Shown here: one piece after another, positions 35,405 to 64,000 of the stretch
How the letters are laid out: every line of letters starts with the position of its first letter
How positions within the stretch are numbered: position 1 is the first letter of the stretch
Source of the DNA: Haliclystus octoradiatus
Lineage: Eukaryota; Cnidaria; Staurozoa; Stauromedusae; Haliclystidae
Direction: 5' to 3'
Assembly: GCA_916610825.1 (NCBI GenBank)
Contig: OU744451.1
Span: forward strand, 18,375,307 to 18,439,306
Length of the DNA stretch: 64,000 nucleotides
Position numbers and translations under genes: made by a program
The notes under the pieces: model-generated
Told to the model about the DNA's origin: nothing
Databases searched by the model: none
What the model saw: the letters and a program-made list of their open reading frames with translations, nothing else

Positions 35405-37886
35405 GTTGAATCTACTAAGTTGTCTCGCTATCGGCCTGCCTCTCATTTATCGGGAATTTTAAAACAATCTCAAAATTGCACTAATATAATTTTTACTAAT
35501 TAATTTCTGATTATCTATTTTCAATCAATTCATAATCAAATCAATATCATGCCAATCTCTAAAAATTTTATGCTACTCTTTCAACCCTCAGTATTATTTC
35601 TGTTATTAATATTTCAGAGAGTTTAAGAGTTGTAGTGATTTCTTAAGAAACTTGAATCTATATTGTTTTTCCGCATAAGTTTATTCAGAACATGTCAGAA
35701 GTAATTTTTTCATTTTTAAAATTTTAAATTAAATTTTTAAATTACTTGGAATTCTCAATCCTAGAATATAGATTTATAATGACGTCACTTTAACTAGGAG
35801 TACGATCACGTGACTTAAGTAGCCCTCAGTCCTCTGAGTTTTCACCTGAGTCACTGCACACTGAATGTTGCTTCGATTTCGAGAATTACAAATACAGTTC
35901 AATATATTATGGTTTTTGGAGAGAATTCTTTGTATTTCTATCAATATAATGCGGTATAAATTATCCTGAATGAACTTACTCATTATTTTATCATCTATAA
36001 CTGCAAATGTTTTGTTTCTACTGAAGGTGAGTTGCTTGAATTGAAGGGAGTTAGATTCATGTTTTAAAGTCGATCTTCGAGAAGGACAACGTACCATGAA
36101 CTATGAAGCATCAATTGTCCATGATTATATCGACTGTCGTGCGATCAACATCACATTACAATACATTATTTATAATTTAAATGTAGTAAAAGCATATCAA
36201 TTTGCTTAGGATAGTAATTAATTTGGGGGGTTTCTACTAGCGATTTCCGTTCTACTAATCTTAGAAATAATTATCATCGTCGATGACTCGATACCAAAAT
36301 GAAATCCTCAGCCATTGTTAATCTTATTTTGATGTTAACATAACATATTTTATTCCATGAAAGACTAAAAACACAACTTAGAAATTAATCCAACTTTGAT
36401 ATTGGATTATTAAACCAGAAAACATGTGACATATTTTGTTACAATTTCTGATGCGTTGATGTTTATTTCGTATAAAGTGGTCTAACATTGTCTTATCATA
36501 AATTAACGACTTTTGGTATTTTATTGGAAACCGAATGCTAAACATGCACAACCTTTATGTGCTTTGAACTTAAATTGAGAAACCTTTGTTATGTTAAATA
36601 TGAATACTATGCGTGTTGTTTTTACCGCTCCGTTGTAAAATATTCAAGATATTATATAAATCCGAATAGTAGCTAGCAGAGTAGCAGTAAAGCTGAAGAA
36701 TTTATGGAACTTCTTTTGTGTACAAAATTTGTGATCGGTTATTTTTGCGGTGAACGAAGCATATCCAGAACTTGGGAATAGTTTAGCTACAGTCAGCATC
36801 TACTCTTCAATTTTTGTATCCCTTTATTATTTTCAAATTACACTCTAATATCAAACTATCAAAATCTTCTAATTTCTATAAATCTGCTTGAAAATTAAAC
36901 CATAATTAATTGACTGTTTTCACGAGGATCATTTTAATTGTCTGCAAAATAATCGAGATTCTTTGTCTTGCATTGTTTTATGTTTTGGAATAAATATTTA
37001 ATATTGTACAATCAACCTACTAAATATCCCCGCATGAGATAAATCATGAGACAAAAAGAGCTGGTCCATACTCTGTGCTAATACTGCTTACATGTGTCCA
37101 TCTGACATTGGGAACTCCTTTAGATCAACTGAATTGCTAAGTTTGATGTATTGAATCCCATGCATTAAATCATTTCTAATGAAGTCATTCTAAATGGAAA
37201 TGGGTTAATCATATTCTATACAATGATGACATTCTATTTTCTCAGGATCTAATGATGTTCATAATCATAGCAATAGAATGCATACACGCTGAATTGTCGG
37301 GTATCGCAAAGGTGTGAAATGACTAACCAGGTTCACAAACTAAATACCCGCTCAAATCGCAGAATTCACAAGAACAAAACCTTTTACAAAATAATTTTCT
37401 TATTGTTAAAAATTTTGTTTGTTCAAATGTTGATTTCATAAATGGAACTGGAAACCAAAACCATGCAGGATATTATGATGGGGATTTGTGGGGGGGGGGG
37501 TGAGGAGATTTGTCACATTCTACCATAATCAACTTTTAGGCTGAGAAATCTTAAAATTTCAATGCGAGTAAAATCGATATATGGACTTATGGAGTTTACA
37601 TAGGAAGTCTATATATTATGGATTAAGTAATTTGCTTGGTAATTGGTATGATGGCACCTAAATACGGTCCAGGCTAAGAGCAATTCAAAACCTTTTTCTC
37701 GATATTCGTTTCTCATAATTGCGATATATGATTAAGTATAATAATTTTCTGGCCATACTTCATAACTTTCTGATAAGGGACATTTTAGACATTTTCCATT
37801 AAATATCGGAAGTTCCTTTGAATATTTCCACCCTTGACTAGAATATTTCTGTGAATGACTTTAATAGCACCAGCGGTAGCAACATG
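35405..37886. other. Intergenic region upstream of NDUFS3 and the retrotransposon
   Basis: AT-rich. It holds a 107-codon minus-strand open frame (35774-36097) without recognisable homology and a run of ten G near 37490. The NDUFS3 promoter should lie at its left end; no TATA or clear initiator is visible. Otherwise I see nothing in it. Confidence 0.4.
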
Positions 37887-38139
37887 TGTTCCGGCGGAAA
37901 TTGTATGATTTTATGTAATCTATACCACTGTAGCGAATTGTAAATGTTATTGTTAATGTGATGTGATTTGCGTAGTAAAAAACCTTAGATCTGTTCTGCA
38001 GCGCCAGACAGAGCACGCGATATTGAGAATACATATAAATTGTTGTTATACATCGAACGTCGTTCATTTCTGAACTATCGGATATCAAATCATCACATCA
38101 TTACAGTCCTCTGAAATCCAAGTAAAATTCGTTAGTTCA
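37887..38139 (+). repeat. 5' LTR of the BEL/Pao element
   Basis: 253 bp, TG...CA ends, with a TATA-like TATAAAT at 38034-38040 that could start the element's transcript. Confidence 0.93.
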
Positions 38140-38157
38140 TTTGGTCAGTCGAACCCG
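38140..38157 (+). promoter_or_regulatory. Primer-binding-site candidate
   Basis: Sequence directly after the 5' LTR containing TGGTCAGTCGAACCCGAG. The TGG fits the CCA end of a tRNA; I cannot name the tRNA. Confidence 0.45.
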
Positions 38158-38441
38158 AGAAGAACTACAAGATAACATTTCGATTTTTTCAAAATCGTCT
38201 GTTCAATATAAAGTTGGAATCGTTCGTGAGAAGATCGGTGAGATTGTTCCAAGTTACTATTGCATTTCTTCAGTTTTTAATCGCTGAAGTCTTTCCGAAG
38301 TTAGCTGTTTGTTGTTTAGCTTGTTAAAACAAGTACTATTTCAACTTTCAATGAATCGTTTTTCCGTTTGTATCATTTCGTGTTACAAATTTCCCAACCT
38401 TTACTTTATGTAACTTGATCTTAATTGCATCGTGCTTTTCG

Positions 38442-39140
38442 ATGGCAGATCAAGATGTTTATCCGTTAAACACAACAGACGGTACCGCAAATGATAATTC
38501 CAAGTGTATTAAATCACTTCGAAATAAGAGAAGAGCTCATAGGGGTAGATTGACCCAATTAATCAAAAGTGCCGAAAATCAGATTATCAATAGCGGAAGT
38601 AAAACATTTTTACGCAAAACCTTCGATGACATCGAAATTAGACAACAAATTATTGCCGACATTGTCGAGCAATTAGCTGAATATCTTTCCGAGGAAGAAT
38701 TCGACACGGAAGAGGCACAGCTCCAAAAAATGTTTGCAGAAGTCCAAATAATTTGCGGTAAGATCATGGACAACTTACAAATTAGATCAGATGAGGCATC
38801 AACCGTGATATCTCACAGACAAGAATTGCCAACCCAGTCTAACGGCACAGGTTTGTCAGCTAATGTTGCAGACCAAGAACCCTTGCCACACCAAAGTGAG
38901 GCTGAAAATCAAATTACCCACGGCAACGCATCAGCGCCGTTGCCAAGTACACCCCTAAGAATAAGCAACGAACGTGAGGGGTCTGTTATGAGTCAAGGGG
39001 AAATCTTGGCAAGATTTTTCGATTCACAGGCAAAAATAGATATTTCAGCACCCAATATAGTCATGAAAAGCAATGACTGGATTGATAAATTTGTCATTTC
39101 TGGCATTGACTTTAATGCTGAATATAATGATAAACGGTGA
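38442..39140 (+). CDS. Gag-like N-terminal part of the BEL/Pao polyprotein
   Basis: 232 codons from the first ATG of the frame (MADQDVYPLN...). It is charged, with a predicted helical stretch (KRRAHRGRLTQLIKSAENQI; EEEFDTEEAQLQKMFAEVQ) and a Ser/Pro-rich linker. It stops with TGA at 39138-39140, where the downstream pol frame begins in another frame. BEL/Pao elements normally have one long open frame, so this stop is a break or a recoding site. Function beyond the Gag position is not recognisable. Confidence 0.7.
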   Translation: MADQDVYPLNTTDGTANDNSKCIKSLRNKRRAHRGRLTQLIKSAENQIINSGSKTFLRKTFDDIEIRQQIIADIVEQLAEYLSEEEFDTEEAQLQKMFAEVQIICGKIMDNLQIRSDEASTVISHRQELPTQSNGTGLSANVADQEPLPHQSEAENQITHGNASAPLPSTPLRISNEREGSVMSQGEILARFFDSQAKIDISAPNIVMKSNDWIDKFVISGIDFNAEYNDKR

Positions 39141-42100
39141 AAATAAAACCACCATTTTTTGACGGAAATATTTTAAGTTGGTATTCTTGGAGTGAACTTT
39201 TTTTAGCCCTGGTTCACAACACTAATAAATCTATAGGGGAGAAAATGTCTCTTCTGCATGAATGCCTCAGTAAGGAATGCCAAATCGTCATAAAAGGCCT
39301 AGGTAGTTCTGAAGCAGACTACAAAGATGCTTTAGTGCTACTCAGAGACCGGTACGGCAATCCTGAAGCCATCAAAAGGGCCCATGAAAGAGCCTTGGAC
39401 AACCTAGAACAGGTAAAGGGAAATGACCCTGCCTCATTTTGTAAGTTTTCGGACCATGCGGTAAGCCACCTCCGGGTTCTCTCTAGAGCGCTAGGTACAG
39501 GCGAGACACTGTGCGAATCTATTCTTTTAAAACTAGAAAACAAACTCCCTCTATTTTCAAAAATGGCTTGGCGGGAAGTTTGCCCGGATAGATGCACAAC
39601 GGAAACCCTGAGCCTATTCAGTGATTGGCTCAGAAAGCGGGCACATCAGTACCGTCGGTGGGAAATACCAAAGGAAAACAACGAATCCAACCCTCTTAAA
39701 GCGAAATCGCATTCCACCTCTACATGCATCTCTGACGAGAAAGCCGACAATTGCGGCAGTTGTAACGGACTTCATACGACACCCGACTGCAATTCTTTCA
39801 AATCAAAAAGTGTTTTGGATCGGTTAGAAATTGCCAAGGTACAAGGGTTGTGTTTTTCCTGCCTAAAAAAGGCGGGACGGTCTCATATGCAGAGAAATTG
39901 TCCCAGTAGAAAAAGATGTTCATTTGAAACGTGCAATTACTATCATCATCCTCTGTTACATGATGCTAGCAGAGAGGCAACATCTGCTGCAATGAATACT
40001 GCAGTCTCAACTAGTAGTGTCGCTCTAGGCGTGATCAAGGTTAAAGTAATAGGCGTCAACGGTACGCCCATTGATGCCACTCTACTTATCGATGAAGGTA
40101 GTGACTCAACATTAATTACCGAAACCTTAACTAAGAAGCTTGGGTTGTCTGGAAAGGTGACCAAATTAAGGATCACAGGTGTTACCGGACAAACCAATTT
40201 TCAAAAGACCTCCCGAATTTCTTTTAAAATTGAGACCCCTCGTGGCAGTGACACTCATCAGGTCATCGAAGCGTGGTCACTTCCAAAGGTTTGCGATAAT
40301 GTTAGATCAGTTGAGTGGCCAGTTGTTAAAAAAGAATGGGTTCATCTGAAGGACCTACCATTAGAGGCAACCGGAGGGGGGATTGACATTCTCCTTGGTT
40401 TAGACCATGCAGATCTATTAAGGCCTCTCGAGACCCTAATCGGTGGGAGAGAAGAGCCATATGCGACCTTAACTGAGTTTGGATGGGTTGTACGTGGTAA
40501 AATTGGGGATAGTGATAAAAGGTTAAAAATTAATTGCTGTCAAATTAATGAGCTAAATGAACAGCTCAAAAAATTTTGGGCCACAGAAAACTTTGGAACA
40601 GAATACAAAACAGAGGTTGCTTATTGTCTCGAAGACCAGAAAGTCATTGACCTTGTTAAGACAAAAACAAAGCAACTACCTATTGGGTATGAAGTGCCAC
40701 TCCCATGGAAGGATGGAGAACCAAATCTAGGAAACAACCTCCAACTAGCCATGCATAGATTCTTTCTTTTAGAGAAGAAATTCAGATGTGAACAGTCTTT
40801 TGCTGATAAATACAAAGCAGCTATAAACAAGTATCTAGATGAGGGCTATGCCCACATTGTAAAGGGTACCCATTCTGTTGAAGAAATAGGAGTATGGTAT
40901 TTACCCCATCACGGTGTCTTCAAGCAAGGAGACAGAACAGGAAAACTTAGAGTTGTATTTGACTCCGCAGCAAAATATAAAGGAAAATCTCTAAATGATG
41001 CCTTAATGACAGGCCCTACTTTACAGAACGATCTTACAAAAGTTCTTCTGGCATTCAGAGAATACGAGGTTGCTGTCAGCAGTGACATCGAGGCCATGTT
41101 CAGCAGAGTGAGAATGAGTGCAAGTGATAGCAAGTATCACAGATTCATATGGAGAGACAATCCAAATGATGATGTAAAGGTTTATCAAAAGGATAGACTT
41201 GCATTCGGTGACGCCTCGTCACCCTGTCTGGCAATCAGTGCTATTCATCGCACAGCTGATGACCACAGTGCTGCAGAAAAGCCAGAACTAGCAAAGGCAA
41301 TCAAACAAAGGCTATATGTAGATGACTATTGTGATAGTGTAATGAATGCTAAGTTAGCAATTGAAAGAGCAAATGGTATTGCAAATATTCTAAAGAAAGG
41401 TGACTTCAACCTAAGAAAATGGACTTCTAATTCCAACGAAGTTAGAAAAGCACTATGTGCAGACTTGCACAATGAATCTAATTTAGGCAAAAATGACAGC
41501 GAGAGCAAACTGTTGGGATTAAAGTGGTCCCCTGAAGGCGATACATTATTCTTTACCGATCGAACTGAATTAGAAAAGGTTGAACATCTGACAAGAAGAA
41601 AATGTCTTAGTCAGCTAGCTTCCTTGTTTGATCCCTTAGGACTTTTGTCACCGATTGTTATCAGCGGAAAAATCATTATGCAGCGCATGACGATTGCAGG
41701 TGTCAGCTGGGATGACCTACTGCCTGAAACATTCAGAAGCGACTGGAATACCTTTCAAAACTATCTCGTTGATCTGTCACAAATGCATGTACCGAGGTGT
41801 TTGAAACCAGATATCGTAGAGGATCACTATGATTTACATACCTTCTGTGACGCTTCTGGGGAAGCATTTGCTGCTGCAGTTTATGTAAGAAGTGTTTCTT
41901 TCGATGGTATTGTAACATGCAGACTTGCAATGGCAAAAACAAAAGTAGCCCCCAAGAAGACAATTTCCGTAGCAAAACTTGAACTTCAAGCTGCTGTGCT
42001 AGGATCTAGACTCAGCTCTCATGTAGAAGGCGCTTTGTCTACTAAAGCTACGAAAAAATGCTTTTGGACAGACAGTACATGTGTCAGAAATTGGATAAGG

Positions 42101-43696
42101 TGTGCTGCGTCTCAGTATAAGCCTTTTGTATCCAACAGAATTGGGGAAATACAGATGTTGACAGAACCAGAAGAATGGCGGCATCTGCCAGGCAGGCTCA
42201 ACGTAAGTGACCTAGCGACACGTTCAAATGTCTTGCCTTCTGGAGTTTTGCCAACCATGTGGTTTGCTGGACCACGTTTTCTTCTTGAGGACCCTGCTAA
42301 ATGGCCGAAAGATCTATCTTTTACGATTTGTGACGAAGAAATCAGAAATACAGCTATAGTTAATAGCAATACTGTTAAAATTAATGTTGATTGGAACAAA
42401 GTTAAATTAGATGAAATTGAACTAAGTAACACTAATATAATTGGAAATAAACTGAAAGAACAATTAAAATTATGTCAAAGTGAAACTTATGAAAAGGAAT
42501 TATTAGCACTAAATAATGAAAAACAGATAAACAAATCTTCCTCTCTTTTATCTTTACATCCTTTTGTTGATAAGGACGGACTTTTGCGGGTTGGTGGGCG
42601 TATTGGAAAGGCCACACTTCCCTATGATGCGAGACATCCTATCATTTTGCCTTCCCGACATAAATTGACAGAGTTGATAATTGATTATCATCATAAACAG
42701 TGTTTACACAGTGGTACTGAATATGTTTTGTCACATGTAAGGCAAATCTACTGGATTGTTCGTGGAAGAGAGGCTGTGAAGAAAGCAAAAGGGCGATGTA
42801 GATTGTGCATAGAGGAGCGAACCAAGCCTGCCACTCAACTAATGTCTGAGTTGCCACCTGAGCGCTTGGCAGTAGGAAAACCTTCTTTCTTCAACACATC
42901 AGTTGATTATTTTGGGCCTCTAGAAGTAGTGGAGGGGCGTAACAAGGTGGTTAAGAGATACGGCTGTATCTTTACTTGTATGACAACAAGGGCAGTACAT
43001 CTCGAGTTAGCTCAGTCACTGTCCAGTCCAGACTTTTTGAATGCGTTTGAGAGGTTCAAAAACACTAGAGGTTCACCAGAACTGTTATACACCGACAACG
43101 GGACTAACTTTGTTGGTGCAGAGAAGGACCTCAAACCCGTTGTAGATCTGCTTCATTCAGATAAAGACCTAGATAAGAAATTGAACGAAAGGGGAGTGAA
43201 ATGGAAATTCCAACCACCTGGTGCCCCTCACTGGGGTGGTGTACACGAAGCTCTTGTGAAGAGCTCAAAGAAGGCATTGTATAGGGTAATGAAAGAGAGG
43301 AGTCTACGTTTTAGATATTTGCGCGATGACGAGCTAAGAACTCTTCTAGCAGAAGTGATGGGGTTATTGAATTCTCGACCTCTCACATACGTCAGTAATG
43401 ACCCAGCCGACCAGGCCCCTTTGACCCCCAACCATTTCCTAATTCAGCGTGCTAGGCTGAATCCCCCTCCAGGAGATTTCAGTGATGTCTGCCCCCGCAA
43501 CAGCTACAAGCATGTACAACATCTGACAGACGAGGTTTGGAAGATCTGGCAAAAGTACTACCTACCATCTCTCACCAGCGATCAAAATGGAGAAACATTC
43601 AGCGTGACATCAAAGTTGGAGATGAAGTTCTGGTCGTTGACCCCAACCTACCAAGAGGACAATGGCGAATCGGAAAAGTTACAAAAGTACATCTAG
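39134..43696 (+). pseudogene. BEL/Pao Gag-Pol: protease, reverse transcriptase, RNase H, integrase
   Basis: 1,519-codon open frame (counted from 39137) with no proper ATG at its start. In order: a DUF1759-like Gag part (PPFFDGNILSWYSW, residues ~4-17), a cysteine/histidine-rich knuckle region (~206-275), an A17-type aspartic protease (LLIDEGSDSTL; D319, with DEGS instead of the common D[ST]GS), then reverse transcriptase (DSAAKYKGKSLND, SDIEAMF, YVDD from residue 727). RNase H follows (FCDASGEAF with D905, KLELQAA, WTDSTC with D979), then integrase (zinc-binding HH at ~1185 with CRLC, catalytic D1257, D1320 and E1371). The frame leaves the family reading near 43560; the family C-terminus goes on in another frame. 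By domain content the copy is almost complete, but two frame breaks make it probably non-autonomous. Confidence 0.93.
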
Positions 43697-43791
43697 GAAA
43701 CGATGGACTGATAAGAGCAGCTACTGTCACTACCGAACAAGGCGACTTTGTTCGTCCTATCACAAAACTTTGCGTATTAAATATAAAGTGA
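43537..43791 (+). CDS. C-terminal DUF5641-like segment of the BEL/Pao polyprotein, shifted frame
   Basis: Open frame whose RSKWRN, IKVGDEVLVVDPNLPRGQWR and GDFVRPITKL are typical of the DUF5641 end of BEL/Pao integrases. It overlaps the end of the long pol frame in another frame. Its ATG is probably not a start; the segment is the displaced end of the polyprotein. Confidence 0.85.
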   Translation: MEDLAKVLPTISHQRSKWRNIQRDIKVGDEVLVVDPNLPRGQWRIGKVTKVHLGNDGLIRAATVTTEQGDFVRPITKLCVLNIK

Positions 43792-43863
43792 TTCAAAAAT
43801 AGTTAATAACTTAGATAATTATAATTGTCGTCATTCCAACCCTGTCAGACGACGGGGGGAGAA

Positions 43864-44116
43864 TGTTCCGGCGGAAATTGTATGATTTTATGTAATCTAT
43901 ACCACTGTAGCGAATTGTAAATGTTATTGTTAATGTGATGTGATTTGCGTAGTAAAAAACCTTAGATCTGTTCTGCAGCGCCAGACAGAGCACGCGATAT
44001 TGAGAATACATATAAATTGTTGTTATACATCGAACGTCGTTCATTTCTGAACTATCGGATATCAAATCATCACATCATTACAGTCCTCTGAAATCCAAGT
44101 AAAATTCGTTAGTTCA
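43864..44116 (+). repeat. 3' LTR of the BEL/Pao element
   Basis: Same length and sequence as the 5' LTR as far as I can read, followed by the target duplication ACATG. Its TATAAAT (about 44011) points toward the ubiquitin ligase gene, 444 bp before that gene's start codon. Confidence 0.93.
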
Positions 44117-44413
44117 ACATGATTGTCCTGAAAAGGGGTTTCTCAGAACTCGTCTAACCAGGGGGATAATTACAATAACTACTTCAAAACAATTTGAAAT
44201 AGTACCAACAACTTTTCTGACAGTCAAAATTCCCTCCCAAGCAAGGGATCGGATATCCAAAACATTGGGGTATAATGATCTCTCTCCGATGCCATACCAT
44301 ACCACTCCCGACTTTTAATATAATAAGTTATAGTTTATGTTTACCAGTTTTGACATTTGAAACATATTACTGAGTAATAATTACTCCTGATAAATACTAA
44401 TGTACTGTACGTT

Positions 44414-44454
44414 GACATTTCTAGGTTGATATTACATTGCGCCAAAAGTAAAGC
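44414..44454 (+). promoter_or_regulatory. Acceptor-like site before the ligase start codon
   Basis: TTGACATTTCTAG ends at about 44423, 31 bp before the ATG. It may be the 3' splice site of a 5' UTR intron or a trans-splice acceptor. Sequence match only. Confidence 0.35.
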
Positions 44455-63506
<19,052 letters not shown>

Positions 63507-63687
63507 TAAAATTATTAAATACTAACACTGACATTAAAAAAAAAATTTTGGCATTGAGCCATTGGCCATAATAAGCCAATGACACTTGGTCCATCGTTCT
63601 TAGTATGGTTGTTGAAATACTATAGACCTATGTGATCCTTATGTAGACCTAGAAATTATGGGAAAAGTCAGCAATGAGGATTATTGT

Positions 63688-64000
<313 letters not shown>

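Larger units (their letters stand above)
37887..44116 (+). mobile_element. BEL/Pao LTR retrotransposon, full length, with two frame breaks
   Basis: Two 253-bp LTRs (37887-38139 and 43864-44116) that look identical base for base by eye, each starting TGTTCC and ending GTTCA. Target duplication ACATG (37882-37886 and 44117-44121). A primer-binding-site candidate (TGGTCAGTCGAACC) starts two bases after the 5' LTR, and a purine tract GGGGGGAGAA (43854-43863) ends at the 3' LTR. The internal coding has the BEL/Pao order Gag-like, A17 protease, reverse transcriptase, RNase H, integrase, C-terminal DUF5641-like. The insertion lies 338 bp upstream of the start codon of the ubiquitin ligase gene, in the same orientation. 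Confidence 0.95.

Noticed and set aside
35774..36097. 107-codon minus-strand open frame upstream of NDUFS3
   Set aside because: No motif, no convincing partner exons; probably chance.

Overview
Animal nuclear DNA, AT-rich, with short exons in long introns, canonical GT/AG splice sites, a BEL/Pao LTR retrotransposon, a tRNA-derived SINE and many small inverted-repeat DNA transposons in the introns. The protein-coding genes are conserved metazoan ones (a motile-cilium gene among them), so the source is most likely a marine invertebrate. An ascidian-type deuterostome is my guess, not proven. No bacterial or phage features are present.

Layout, left to right: (1) 1683-18012, minus strand: GAS8/DRC4, 13 coding exons placed, final exon beyond the left edge. 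(2) 18260-21912, plus strand: a SPATA2-like PUB-domain gene, head-to-head with GAS8 across a 247-bp shared promoter region. (3) 23025-27590, minus strand: PYROXD1, four exons, complete, tail-to-tail with the SPATA2-like gene. (4) 28317-35404, minus strand: NDUFS3, six exons, complete. (5) 37887-44116, plus strand: a 6,230-bp BEL/Pao retrotransposon with LTRs that look identical, an exact 5-bp target duplication and two reading-frame breaks. (6) 44455 to past the right edge, plus strand: a WWP1/WWP2/ITCH-type HECT ubiquitin ligase, 22 coding exons placed (717 residues: C2, proline-rich segment, four WW domains, most of the HECT domain). The catalytic end lies past the window.

The genes do not form a pathway. 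They cover cilia (GAS8), ubiquitin signalling (SPATA2-like, WWP/ITCH), a flavoprotein oxidoreductase (PYROXD1) and respiratory complex I (NDUFS3).

The unusual material is the repeat landscape. A family built on the palindrome AGTTCATGAACT is dense in GAS8 introns (6.8-17.2 kb) and near PYROXD1 (22.2-25.8 kb), and I see none in the right half. It ranges from a 55-bp minimal hairpin to a tandem array with a SINE inserted in it. There are several foldback elements, including a 1.18-kb one with ~430-bp arms and an exact 10-bp target duplication, hAT-like MITEs with exact 8-bp target duplications, and pogo-like MITEs with TA duplications. Inverted repeats also flank particular exons of the ubiquitin ligase gene. 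All functions are inferred from family resemblance in the translated exons; no database search was run.
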